A stretch of 64,000 bases of DNA, from NCBI GenBank assembly GCA_021234155.1, contig JAJEKV010000017.1:17680372-17744371 (forward strand), in the 5' to 3' direction. Source of the DNA: Isoetes taiwanensis (taxonomy: Eukaryota > Streptophyta > Lycopodiopsida > Isoetales > Isoetaceae). A program made the translations under genes and the position numbers. The notes beneath the pieces are model-generated. The model was not told the DNA's origin, made no database searches, and worked only from the letters and a program-made list of their open reading frames with translations. Every line of letters starts with the position of its first letter. Position 1 is the stretch's first letter. Positions 1 through 11,081 of the stretch are shown here, one piece after another.

Positions 1-1045
1 GCAAGAGGAAGGGACATTCCTAAGATTTCCAATATGAAATGCAGAGCAGATGCAATGACCTGGCAATGAAAGCAGAATGCAGGGACACAGGGACATAACA
101 AAATGGTGTAAACGATCGTTGCAACGATTCTTTTGAGCTCGCTGAAATCCATCAACCAAACCATGGCAGATCCAAACCAAATCCTTAGACAGCATGATGC
201 AATTAACAGACAAAGGGTGTTAATATTAGGAAGACAGCAATTATGGAGCATCAGGAACGTGGATGTGATCATAGGAGTTTTAACTATCTTTTCAGGAAGT
301 AAATTGGAGGTTAGAGACTCGTAGGGCTAGTGATTCTTCTTTGAAAGCTGGAAATTAATGCATGAAATACCTGTATAAACTGCTGCCATCGAAATTACTT
401 TAATTTAGTTATCAATTGCATGGCGCTCTTTTGTCAGTGTGGGCGCCTTTGGTTTTGGATGAATCTGCCTTCTAAATCTGTGATTTCTGTTTGATCATAG
501 TGCGTCTGATGAGCGGCTTTAGATACTTGACATTCCCAAAATTATTCAAATGTCGAATATCCTTCCACTAAAAGCAGCACCAAGAATGGATTCAAAATTC
601 AAAAGAAATGTAAATTTTCGTCCATAATTAAAATATCAATCTATGCGGGAAAAGGACGGTTGTTTGTTCCGTGGGTGTTTTATGGTCCGACACGCCACTG
701 AAAGAGGTAGTTAAAGTCACTTTCTAGGTTTAAATTTCTCATTAGGATGTCTACATGGACCTGCAGTGGGCAGATGGAAAAGTGATTTTATTGGATTCCA
801 TGTGGTGCCGCTGGCCATAATGACGCCGGCAGTCTTGGCAGCGCCATAATGACGCAGGCATTAATGGCAGCACCATTATGGCAGAGCTAATATGTAGCAT
901 AATAACAGGGGGTTTTCTTTATGTTTTTGTACGCTTTTCACTAAGGTTTTCCTATGATTTCGTGATGTATTCAAATGGATGTACTAATGCGTACATCTAG
1001 AGTGCACCATTTCTGAGCCATTGATTTTAGCCTTTTTTTTTTTCC
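1..1045. other. No gene recognised
   Basis: Non-coding in appearance. The longest open frame is about 63 codons and has no recognisable motif. A short GACG/GCC-rich patch near 810-880 repeats the phrase 'CATAATGACGC' two or three times but is too short to name. Confidence 0.6.
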
Positions 1046-1159
1046 AATGGTCAACAACCAATGGCTCACAACAAAAGCCCCTTTTTTGTGCATGTGGTGC
1101 ATAATGGTCAACAACCAATGGCTCACAACAAAAGCCCTCTTTTTGTGTGTGTGGTGCAT
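1046..1159. repeat. 57-bp direct tandem duplication
   Basis: Two head-to-tail units, 1046-1102 and 1103-1159, begin AATGGTCAACAACCAATGG and end GTGGTGCAT. They differ at only a few positions, so the duplication is recent. The short minus-strand open frames here are by-products of the repeat. Confidence 0.85.
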
Positions 1160-1876
1160 AATGGACACATGAAGGGCTTGAAGGGCGCATGTAGTGCAGT
1201 TTCCCCGCCGGCAACACATTTCTTATCATAACTTTTGATCCAGAGCTCTGTTTGAGATGATTTTTATTGCATTGGAAAGCTCTCTCCGAGATCTTTTTGA
1301 TAGTGTATGATATGGATATGTTTGGTTAAGTTATCTATGCTAAAACAGCAATTTTCCGACCGGGTTTAGTAGGCTTTCACATCTTACCAGCTGATTAATA
1401 CAGGATTGCGCTATTGGATATTGTTTTATGGCTCATTCCGAATGAAGCTTGCAAAAAATTACCATGCATTTTTAGATTTTGAGGCTTCTAGATCCTTGTG
1501 CTAACAAGCAGAAAAGTTTCCCACTTTGGTTTCTCACCACAAGAATCCATGGAGGCCAAAGGCTGCTGTTAAATTCCAGTTGAAAAATGTTTGTGTATGG
1601 TGTTGCAAACTTTATGACTTTTAGAATAATGGGATCAATCAATCTGCTCTATCTTTATGGTAACTTTTACTTATGTTATATTTGTTTTATTGTGATAAAA
1701 TTCAAAAGCTACAGGTGATGAAAGCCTCAAATGAATTCTAGTTTTTTTTCTGGTTTGAATTCTAAAATTTTTGTCACACGGGGGTGTGTGTGAGGTCCCT
1801 AAGGCCCCGATGGGGCCAATTTTTTTTTTTTTGTAACACAAACCATTAACATCCAACATATAAAAATTAAATCCCC
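1160..1876. other. No gene recognised
   Basis: Anonymous AT-rich sequence with no coding signal. The phrase around 1226-1300 (ATCATAACTTTTGATCC ... GGAAAGCTCTCTC) resembles the one at 20315-20475, so both may be remnants of one dispersed repeat. Confidence 0.5.
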
Positions 1877-2441
1877 CAACACATAACAACCAACACATAA
1901 CAACCATTGACATTAACAACCAACACATAACTACCATTGACATTAATTAACACAACCATTGGGTCCAACACATTTAAATTAAAATCCCCCTTAAACCCCC
2001 TTTGGTTTGGGTGCATATTCACACGGGGTGACGTGGGGCAAAGCGAGAGCCCTCATAATTGTATTTTGCACGCATTTAAAATCAACACCATATAGTATTC
2101 CGCTTGAAATCTTATAGTATTTTTTTGAATCTTGTTACACAAAGATAGCAAATTTTGTACTTGCATACCCCACAAACGAGGAACTTTACGTGCGGTGTAG
2201 ATTAAGGAATAAGGGGTGAATATGCCTATCCAACAAAATTCTCTCGTTGCCGGAGTCACCCCCGTGTGAATATGCACCCAAACCAAAGGGGGTTTAAGGG
2301 GGATTTTAATTTAAATGTGTTGGACCCAATGGTTGTGTTAATTAATGTCAATGGTAGTTATGTGTTGGTTGTTAATGTCAATGGTAGTTATGTGTTGGTT
2401 GTTAATGTCAATGGTTGTTATGTGTTGGTTGTTATGTGTTG
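1877..2441. mobile_element. Foldback / long-inverted-repeat MITE-like element
   Basis: The left arm (1877-2030) is the near-perfect reverse complement of the right arm (2257-2441), with a 226-bp spacer. The inner ends of both arms contain the phrase ACGGGG/CCCCGT next to GTGAATATGCACC. The outer halves consist of tandem units of about 25-28 bp (CAACACATAACAACCATTGA and its complement), and the right arm has one unit more than the left. No coding capacity is seen. Long arms with internal tandem repeats are typical of Foldback-type non-autonomous DNA elements. Outer ends and a target-site duplication could not be fixed. Confidence 0.75.
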
Positions 2442-2658
2442 TGTCTCATTTTCGCGAAAGACTGGAAGAATTCACAAGCACCTCGAAAGAATTTTAGCAC
2501 CCAGATAGTTTAGCGCCCAAAAAACCAAGGCAAATCCGAGTGGCCGTGATCCATGTCGTGAAGAAACATGCTCAGAGAATGTTAATTTTCGGCTTCCTGT
2601 CAGTTCTTGATCTAGCATTCTATTATCTTCTTTCGTAGGAATGAATGTTTTGCTCAAC
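2442..2658. other. No gene recognised
   Basis: Short non-coding spacer between the foldback element and the first palindrome array. Confidence 0.5.
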
Positions 2659-2869
2659 AAGATCGCGAGCGCAATCTTGCTTAGCAGTAGATGTTCTATA
2701 TATAGTGTGTTATGTTCTCGCTGGGATCGCGGTCGCGATCCTAGCGATTAGAAAAGTTATACAGAGTAGGTTAATATCATCTCGTTAAGATCGTGACCGC
2801 GATCTTTTCGACCTGAAGTCTGAATGTTTTCGGACTCAGAAAGTGCTTACAAAGATCGCGTCCGCAAAG
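2659..2869. repeat. Spaced palindrome array 1 (four units, 64-bp period)
   Basis: Four GC-rich imperfect palindromes built on the half-site AAGATCGCG / CGCGATCTT lie at 2659-2678, 2724-2741, 2787-2806 and 2852-2869. Their centres are 64, 64 and about 64.5 bp apart. The sequences between them are AT-rich and unlike one another. In form this resembles a CRISPR array, but it is in plant DNA with no cas genes, so only the geometry is comparable. Related arrays occur at 8.85, 10.73, 14.05 and 15.70 kb. Confidence 0.75.
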
Positions 2870-3658
2870 CATCGCCTTCGTCTATGATAGTATTCTCTAT
2901 GTTACTCTTTTTTATTTCTGCAGTGCTTCATAGAATTGCAGCCACGATTGTTTGTAGCAAAACTGATCTGCTATATAGTATTTCAGCCTTGGAGCTATTT
3001 AGGGGGCCTGATATAGAGCCTATGCGCATCCTTACGCCTTACAATGATTGGAAATGGTGCATAGAAATTGCACAAGCTATTCCGCATATCAGAGGAGATC
3101 GTCATAAAGACCTGTGCTTGTTCTTGCGCACAGGTTCCGGGCCAGATATGTCGAGCAGATAGGCATTGTTATTGCAATGTGGAAAGGCAACAAGAACATC
3201 GTGCAAGATGCTTTGATATGTAGTGGAGGACATTCATCAACTTCAAATCTTGGAGTATATTTTGAAGTGGAGAAACTATGATCCGTCAATGATGACTGCT
3301 AGCAAGACGAACAAGCCGGCCACTGGAAAGAATGTAGCTACTAGCGCAAAGGGCTTTGGCTGGATTTTGCCATCCTATGAATCATTGGCCCTGTCAGGTA
3401 TAAAAGGCAATAGAGATATTCTAATGGGGTTTTCTACATGTAGAAAGGGGTTATCAAATGATAAGAAACCTCCAATATAGCATTGAAGGCCAAATGGGAT
3501 GAAAAAATGCCTTTAAGGATGGATACCAATTGGCTAAGGGCAACGGTCATAAAAAGAAGTGTGAAACCAATAGCAGCTCTAGGCGAACCGTCAGTGGCAA
3601 GATCCACGCCTGCAGAGCCCACATCCGTCATTGAGCCATCTGCTGTGGTCAATCTGAC
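2870..3658 (+). pseudogene. Unrecognised coding-like stretch upstream of LINE insertion
   Basis: Two adjacent plus-strand open frames, 3223-3480 and 3483-3658 (85 and about 59 codons), have ordinary protein-like composition, for example GFGWILPSYESL and MPLRMDTNWLRATVIKR. They match no family I can name. The second runs straight into the LINE fragment at 3659. They may be upstream exons of the interrupted gene that resumes at 4172, since gene-like sequence lies on both sides of the LINE, but the frames do not join directly. This is inference. It could equally be an unrelated remnant. Confidence 0.3.
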
Positions 3659-4170
3659 CCATGAAGAAGCGCAGGATCATCGCGTCCATTCAAACAGGGG
3701 CCCACCATCTTCGGCTTGAGACGGGTCAGTGGGTTGGAGAGCCGCGCCAGGACAGGCTTTGTCAGTGTTGCCCGCTAGGGGTTGTTGAGGATGAAAGCCA
3801 TGCCTTCCAGACCTGTCCAGCCTATAGTCAGATTCGGGCTCGCTACATTCTCTTGGTGCGACCTGGTCTGGCCCTGCACGAGCTACTCAGTACGTCGTCA
3901 GTTCGATCCCTTGTATCCTCCCTCCAAGAGGTTTTGGATCTGCGGACTCACCTTTGCCCCCGAGCGCCTATCTGAGGTGTCGAGAATTCATGTGTATATG
4001 TATATTTGTACAGCTGCCAGCAGTTGCTGCGACGGTTTTTCCCTCCTAAGGGGGGGTTTTTTAATCCGGGTAGCATGCTGCACCCGTGTAAATTTGGGTC
4101 CCATAGGCCGATTGGCCTCCGCGGACAATAAAAGAACCTTCCTTCCTTCCTTCCTTCCCTTGCCATGAAG
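3659..4170 (+). mobile_element. LINE family A, 5'-truncated copy with (CTTC)n tail
   Basis: Only the C-terminal end of the LINE ORF2 survives. It begins MKKRRIIASIQ at 3661 and includes a zinc-knuckle-like motif (CQCCPLGVVEDE then H...C, followed by PAYSQIR) typical of plant LINE C-termini. The 3' UTR contains the family block GGGTCCCATAGG ... GGACAATAAAA at about 4096-4133 and ends in a (CTTC)n tract at 4137-4159. The octamer CCATGAAG occurs at 3659-3666 and again at 4163-4170, immediately after the tail. It is the likely target-site duplication, partly overlapping LINE sequence at the 5' junction. The insertion lies within or beside a spliced gene. Confidence 0.8.
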
Positions 4171-4380
4171 GCCCCAGTTGCCCCCTTCCCCTGTGGAAAA
4201 TCTTCACGTTCAAGATCAGGCTACGACAGTCTTTATTTTTTATTGTGAGCTAGCTCCGGCAAATTTAACCCATAGAATGTGGTCCCACGACCATGTGCAG
4301 ACGTTGGTTAGGAACTTCCACAGTTATCCGACGGAAGTACTGACACCTACAGATGTTGTGCCATTTGACCCCATTACTAG

Positions 4381-4446
4381 GTAAATCTTTAAATAAAATA
4401 CTGTGATGAGGATGAGTATTTCACAATTAAAGATCTCATTTTACAG
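4381..4446 (+). other. Probable GT-AG intron
   Basis: A donor ACTAG|GTAAATC and an acceptor TTTTACAG|AAAAAG bracket 66 bp. Removing it keeps a continuous reading frame from FDPIT through RKRIIWNTPEDL. Confidence 0.6.
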
Positions 4447-6380
4447 AAAAAGAATCATCTGGAACACACCAGAGGATCTGGAGGGGAAGAAATTCTATAT
4501 AATTTCTGGCAATCATAGCATATGTGCTGCACAGCTGCTTTGTAGCATCGTTGGAAAACTGGAGCAGCAACTAGAATTTGCAAAAGCGTATGCACGAAGA
4601 AGATCAAAAGTGCTTAACGGGAATTTGACAGACAAAGAATACATCGAGTTAAGCATTCAGTGTAACGAGGTGATTGCAAACATGGTGTCTAAGGAATCGC
4701 TCATAGAAACTGTTCAACAGCTTTGGCATCAGCATAAGGCATACAGTTGTCCTACTTAAGGACCGATTAGCACCGCAACATCCTCAGCATGGAAGGCATG
4801 TGCTTATTTTAGCTCGTCACGATCGCGGTGGCGATTCTGATGACCTCTTCCTTGGAGGATTTTGTGGACATAGCCACTATGACATTGAAGGTGAAGGAGG
4901 TGAAGGATGTGAAACAATTTATATTTTTAGAGGAAAGGGTTGGAACAAAATTGACGGATGTGGTCACAAAATCGGTGAGCAAGAATTTATATGACGATCA
5001 TGGCCAGCCTCAGAGAAACCAAGCAAAGTTTTTTTCAATAAAACTTGGCTCTGATATATATATATATACCTCCGAGGCATGTCGAACGCAGAACTGGGCC
5101 AGCTAGATGAAATTCTAGAAGGGAAGACTTATCTGAAAGTGGAATCTGGATATTCTGGCAGGTTTGATTGTAAGCAAAGGGCAATTGACATAAGAACTTT
5201 AACCTTCACGAGGAGGAAAATTTTTTCTTATGCCAATAGCATGCTCGGGAAGGAATACACATTTTTTGAAGAGCTGCTACAGGATTTTTCAGATTTCACT
5301 GAACAAAGAATATTCGATTTTGCTGGTGCTGACGCAGAATACGTGAAGAGCAATTGGAATAAAGATCACGTGCTTGGTAACTTACCCATTTCTTTTCTGG
5401 AACCTATCAGGTCAATATTGAAGCCAGAAGAGGCCAGGAGAATGGAGGAGAAGAACAATATTGTTTACCTGGTCACGAAAGAGGGTATTCCTGTGTCTGT
5501 CAGCAATTCTGAGAATGCAACCTTGGCTTTCATTGATCTTCGTGGTATAATGGGAATGCAAAAGATACTTGGAGCTATTTACAAGGATAGCCAATATGAT
5601 AACAACCAAAATTTATCATCTGGTTATACTAATGCGCTCTCCCAGCTTGCCGAACTATTTGTATAGCCAGAACCAAATTCCAAGAGAGGGGGGAGAGGGG
5701 TTCATATATCATATGAAGAGCAAGGGTGGGTGAGCAAAAAAAAGGTGAAGGAATATCAATATTACACCACTCATGTGTGCATCAACAGGAGCGAGGCACG
5801 TGTTCTATCAATGCAACCTGAATTGGAATTACGTCTTAGCCAATTGAGCAATGCTCTGAAGAGCACCACCCTGCTGCCCATGCCACTGACAAGAAATGCA
5901 GATGAAGATGAAAAAATAAAAAAGAAGTACCAGATGTACTTCACACAGGTAAGTCGAGATACAGTTGGGCTGCAATGGATGGGGACCATGTCTTGAAATG
6001 CTAGCTGAAAACATCATATGCATATCGCATTATTGCTCAGCTGGTGCCTCAAGATGGTTGTGTCTTGGACTTCTTTTCTATTGGCATAGCTTCACGTGTT
6101 GCGCTAATGCAAGGAAAGCGGAGTGTGGCATTTGAAAAAGACGATAAAGTATGCAGATTTCTTAGGTCTTTCCTTGAAATGCTGAAGAAAATGGCAACTG
6201 GTATCTCTAAAGAAGAGAAGGCAGAGGACGGACAAGAGGGTGACACTTAAAGAATTAATCTCAGGATAACCCAAGGCACAAACTTGTCTAATCTGGATCA
6301 GATTTTGCAAGGGCTGGATGAGAAGAGCTACAAGGAAAGGATGCAGGAGACTAAAGGACTACTGGAGTCCACTGAGAAAG

Positions 6381-6461
6381 GTATTGAGTTCTTACAACCT
6401 ACTTTTTAAAAGCTATAGGATCTTAATAACTTTCTTCATCGCGCACTAACCATGGTTACAG
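6381..6461 (+). other. Probable GT-AG intron
   Basis: The donor is GAGAAAG|GTATTGAG and the acceptor GGTTACAG|GGGGAG, with a branch-point-like CACTAAC about 17 bp before the acceptor. Removal joins LLESTEKG to GDGFEYTGWAL in frame. Confidence 0.6.
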
Positions 6462-6779
6462 GGGGAGATGGTTTCGAGTATACGGGATGGGCTTTGACGA
6501 TTTTGAAAAGATGGAGATTCAAGAAGGTGGAACCCAGGAGCACAAATGAGTTCACAGATGAGCCACAATGGGAGTTGCTTGGATCTCAAGTCCTCGACAA
6601 TTCAAAATCAGTCCCAATCACCCAACATGTACAGAATATCGCTCAGGCCATGGAAATTGATGTGCCAGATGTGACCAGCTATTCAGAGATGGACACCTAG
6701 CACAAGCGATAGGAATTGGGAGAGAGCATGTTCTGCGGATAGCTAAAGAACTTGGTGTGACACCTGATTCTGTATCATA

Positions 6780-8850
6780 AAATCAATGATTTTATTGCTC
6801 AAGCGATCTTGTATATCTGATATAACATATGATAAATAGGAATGACCATTTTGAATATTCAATTCTGTTTGCCATTTGTTAATGCCATCTATAATTCTAT
6901 GGTCGAGAAGATCGTCGTGGCAATCCTGTTCAACATATTTCTATTATAAAAATGTACTTGTACTATTACTGTGAATGTTATTTACGACTTCTATCCTTCT
7001 TTAATTGCCAAAAAGTTTCGCCTTTGCAATTTTCACGCATTTATTTTTAGTCAAGCAAGAGCGTGGAAAAGTCCCTTTGAATGCAATTTCACACACGCTA
7101 TAATTTCCTGACGTAATTCCTAGGATAAAACGCCACATTAGAGTTTTTTTGGGTTCACTTATTGTCCCAAGCTCGATGCCAGCATGGAAATCGCGCGGCC
7201 AATGAGAATTCGGGGGGGTACAGGATTTTCTTCATCCATGCCTCCCTTCCCATGCCAGGTGTCGTCAAGGTAAAGGTTCGGCATTATCCTTACCTACCTG
7301 CCCTGGAGGTTCGGTGGGCGGGAAGTAATAATTACAAATTATTCCCGCCCTGAATTACCACCCAAATGTTGGGGTGTCTATAAGTACCCTCCCCCCTTCT
7401 TTTCGCGTCTCTCCATCCAGGTTTGCTAATGCTTTCAATCCTTCTAGTTCTGCGAGCTCATCTGATTCAGACTGTTTGATCTAATTAATTTGCCGGTTCA
7501 TTTCGGATGGCGATTACCTCCGTCCCAAACCGAACGATTTCGGCCGCTTCAATATATTTCTTGGGAGCTTTGTGACAATCCGACCGCCACTCGAGGTCCT
7601 CATCGCGTGATCAAAGGCGGAGAAATGTTATTTCAAGCCATTGGAAGGCTATTGTTGTCGGGTTCGAGGTGAGAGGGGAAGTATATATCAAGGTCGACAC
7701 CTATACACACCGGCTGCACATGAGAAAAGAAAAGATAAGATCTCGACGTAATTTCCCGAGCTTACCGTGCTAATTGTGAGTTTCATTATATCCGTACTAA
7801 TCCGCTATTCATTATATTTTGAAGAAATCAACTAATTGGGTTTCGGTATCTCGTGGCTCAATATTTCGATGTGTCTTTGGACCTGAACCATCGAAGTTCT
7901 ATCACAAGCATCTTCCGTGCTTTCTATTATGATATTGGATCCTTGCTTTTGAAGGTCAAATAGAAGTGCAACCAAGGGAAAGGGGGATTTGGTTCTTAAA
8001 ATATGAGTATTATCCTCGAAGGCAAAATTGTGGACTTACCATTGCCCCCATTATCACAGCCTTAGTTCCCGCCCAATGGATTCCAGTTCTCTGCTTTCTT
8101 GCCAAGCTGAAATTGTCACGTGAAATTTTCGCTTTGAAGGAGAAAGGTGGAGTCTCGTGGACACGGGAAAGTAAATGTACCCATCGATATGTTTATTACC
8201 TTGTTTAAGAATGTCGAGAATGTCAAGAAGGCTTCAAAAATGTTTATCGTAAGTGATTGTCGGGCTGTTTCGGATGACATTTTATGTGATGAATGGTCAT
8301 CCCGCCTACATGAAGGAGTTGAGAAGGTACAAGCAGAAGGATAAAGAAAGAAAGCGCTCGAATCGTATTGTATTCAAAGCAAACAGTTTACATTACCTTC
8401 AAATACGTAAGATGGAGGGAAGTAAAAGAAGGGAGCAATGGACGTGGGTTCCAAAGTGGAACAAGACGATGCCGATGGTACCCATTCTCATGGTCATTGA
8501 CATTGCTATCTTCAAGTGGTCAATTGTTTAAAACTTTAAAAGTCGAAGAAGCATGGTCTTTATTTGATGTAAGAATTATTTTGAATCGAATGTGACTTAA
8601 ACGCCTTCCATTTTTGGTGGATGGTGTCAAGGTAGGAAAACGTGGGGAAAGAATTGTATACAACAAAGCTCAGATGCCCCCCGTTGTACTTTTCTTTAAG
8701 TGAAAACAGCTTAAACAAATAAATGACAATGGTGTTACTGGGTTCAAATCCCAAAGTTGTTTGCCAATAACTTATATCCTTTTGCAAAGATAGCACCGTG
8801 CCCACCGTATGCGAAATATGTGGAGTTCGTAGTCGCAGTTGTAGTTTCAA
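6780..8850. other. No gene recognised
   Basis: No convincing coding region; open frames are below 101 codons and motif-free. A TATA-like TCTATAAGTACC lies at about 7377-7388 downstream of a GC-rich stretch, as in an LTR or promoter, but no partner was found. GGGTTCAAATCCC at about 8740-8752 matches a Pol III B-box and could be a SINE remnant. The text at 6905-6930 (AAGATCGTCGTGGCAATCC) is a decayed single copy of the palindrome family. Confidence 0.4.
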
Positions 8851-9055
8851 GACCGCGGCCACGGTGTAGTATGTTTTGCGCTAACATAAATTTGGCCTTC
8901 TTTTTCGGCAAAATATCGCGACCGCGGGCCACGGTCTGCGAATACCTTTATTGTTGTCTTTGGCGCTTATATTTGTTTCGCGACCGCACACGTGCGGCGA
9001 CATATTTCGTCGGGACACTTAAGACATTTTATTTTCGCTACCGGCCACCGCAGCA
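8850..9055. repeat. Spaced palindrome array 2 (four units)
   Basis: Four related motifs with the core ACCGCGG(G)CCACGGT begin their ACCG at 8852, 8921, 8983 and 9040, giving spacings of 69, 62 and 57 bp. The clearest are TCGCGACCGCGGGCCACGGT at 8916 and the unit CGACCGCACACGTGCGGCGA at 8980-8999. Spacers differ from one another. Confidence 0.65.
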
Positions 9056-10725
9056 CTTACTTTTAGGGCGATCAGGTTTTTTATTGCACTAAAGGAGGCT
9101 ACAATTCCGCAATGTCAAACGGCAGGTCAGAGAAAGCTTGGGAACAGCCTGTGCATGGTATGACCAGATCGTCCGGAAAGGAAGCGTAGTATCGGCCGCC
9201 ACACCTGTGATGAGTTCGCCAACGGCCAAAAACCCTGTAGACGCCATCGTAGTCTACAATAACTTCGCCTAACGGTAGATATAATCTCCGAGGCTAACAA
9301 ACACATTGACGCGTATGGTCAAGATATTCATCTGAGTTTCATGGCCGCGGGCGTAAACCGTCCCCTCTTCCCTCGACCGAAGATTGTATTGAGTCTAAAG
9401 TCCTTTCAAGCTTTTTCCCAAAGGTGACCAAGATAAGGTTCAAGGTCGCTCAAGAGACCGCCAAACTTATGTGAGAAGGACCGGGAAGGATAATTTATAT
9501 CCAGCTGACATCATGTTTGCTACTTACATGATATATACCTGGTTCCACCAACAGATAGGGAAGAACCACAGTGAAGGCTATTGCAGAACCTCGGGCCACC
9601 AGAGGAGGTATTTGATGCGCAGAAAGAGAAGGAACTGGTGGAAAAGCTCGACGAGGACGAGGATGAAGACGTGGACGAAAGCATGAAGAGAATCTTGATA
9701 GATGGGGTGTCACGGAAGCCTTGCCGCTTATCATAAGAGGGAAGGACTATCTTCTTCTCCACGATATATCTTCCATTACCGGGTTTGAGGGAAGATGAGG
9801 TCCTTGGACAAATCTATGCTTTCGTTGTTGGTCTAGACGACTTCATTGACTTCGAGCCTGAAGTGCCTAGGGACCCGCACGATCTCTTAACCTATGATGG
9901 AACTTCAATAGCTCCCGAATGCTTTTGATAGAGTTCGAGATGGCGTAAATGGGCCCGAAGGAAGTCTCGTAAGTAAAGTTCGAGGCGCAGTACATCGAAG
10001 CTAAAAAAAGATAGTGCAAAACAAGTATCAAAGAGCCAATCAAGCTCTTCAAGGTCGCCCATCAACATTTCTACCAAAGGGGTTATTGCATCCGATGAAG
10101 TGGAGGTAAGCTACCATAAGTTTGCTTATTTTGTTAAGTGCCTAAGAACGATTGTTTATTGCGCAGAGATTTTTGTGGACGATTTTTGCGCTGCATTATG
10201 ACAGAAGTTACCCTTGGCAGAGATGCAAGTATCGCCCACTATATGGGCTACCTTTATAAGGGAGAGATCGTTGTGTTCCATTCTAAGTACAGCCCATATG
10301 GACCGTAAGAGGTCTTGAAACTCAAGGCCCTCTCGTTGATTGGTAATCACATCCCATTATCCGCCAATTCTGATCGAAAGTAGTGGTCGTTAGGAGAGAT
10401 ATCGCCACGCATATTTTTGGTGGCTTTAGTATGTATTCTATGGTCGCCAAGAGAGCGCATTGGCCTTGTCCCGGGCGGGATAAGGCTACAATTCGAATCG
10501 ACTTGGGAAGAGAGGGAGCCCCATTCCTCGCCTTTATGTACCCGTTGGATGCTTGGTCCGCAGGAGTCCGAATTGGAAGAAGTCGGCGTCGATGACTTAC
10601 ATGTTTCTAAGAAAATGAAGTTGTAACCATTGTCAATTAATGCAAAGACTTGTTTGAAATCTATTCTTGTTATATCGAACATAAACTTCAGTTTCATTTT
10701 AATTTGTTTTACGCTTCTATTTTAC
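9056..10725. other. No gene recognised
   Basis: Relatively GC-rich sequence with scattered open frames (up to 116 codons, both strands) that show no family motif and no conserved frame. It could be the decayed interior of a large LTR retrotransposon, but no integrase, reverse transcriptase or protease motif was seen. Confidence 0.4.
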
Positions 10726-10727
10726 TT

Positions 10728-10905
10728 GCATCGTGGCCACGGTGCGAAAACCGTGTTGTCTGTGCTTACAACTAACTAATATTCGCACCGTGGCCACGGT
10801 GCGAAAATGACTATTCCACATTCTGTGGGAAGGTCTATTTCGCACTGTGGCCACGGTGCGAGCGTTTTTGGAGTGTGCAATTTCGCACCGTGACTACACA
10901 CACTA
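10728..10905. repeat. Spaced palindrome array 3 (four units, one perfect)
   Basis: Centres lie near 10736.5, 10793.5, 10850.5 and 10893.5 (57, 57 and 43 bp apart). The second unit, 10782-10805, is a perfect 24-bp palindrome made of TTCGCACCGTGG and its exact reverse complement. Units one and three each differ by about one base. The fourth keeps only its left half (TTCGCACCGTGA). Spacers are 33-36 bp and unlike each other. Confidence 0.85.
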
Positions 10906-11019
10906 CGAAGAGAATGCTTAACTGAATTTAGAATCTACATGTAAGGAAAATGGCCAAGAGCTTTCCAAATTGAAAATGTGGGGTAAATAGATGGATCATA
11001 TGTATCACTTATGATTACA

Positions 11020-11081
11020 TACTTATAACTCATATAAGAGGCATAGCATATACTTAGAACTCATATAAGAGGCATAGCATA
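11020..11081. repeat. 31-bp tandem duplication
   Basis: Two units, 11020-11050 and 11051-11081, read TACTTA(T/G)AACTCATATAAG and continue AGGCATAGCATA. They differ at a single position. Confidence 0.85.

Larger units (their letters stand above)
4172..6779 (+). pseudogene. Broken spliced gene: ParB-like region plus methyltransferase-like region
   Basis: Coding blocks follow one another on the plus strand with plausible introns at 4381-4446 and 6381-6461. The first intron joins ...FDPIT to RKRIIWNTPEDL. The first part (about 4240-4560) reads TPTDVVPFDPITR ... EGKKFYIISGNHSICAAQLL, which resembles the start of ParB/sulfiredoxin-like nuclease domains (P-FDP-TR, then I-SG-HS--AA). A long middle block (5079-5666, 195 codons) is unrecognised. 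Near 6023-6170 the reading QDGCVLDFFS ... VALMQGKRSVAFEKDD resembles motif I and the following strand of class I SAM-dependent methyltransferases. A final exon covers 6462-6700. Stops at 4757, 5664, 5994 and 6248, plus frame changes, break it, so no intact protein is encoded. Function is not known; the domain names are suggestions from motif shape only. Confidence 0.45.
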
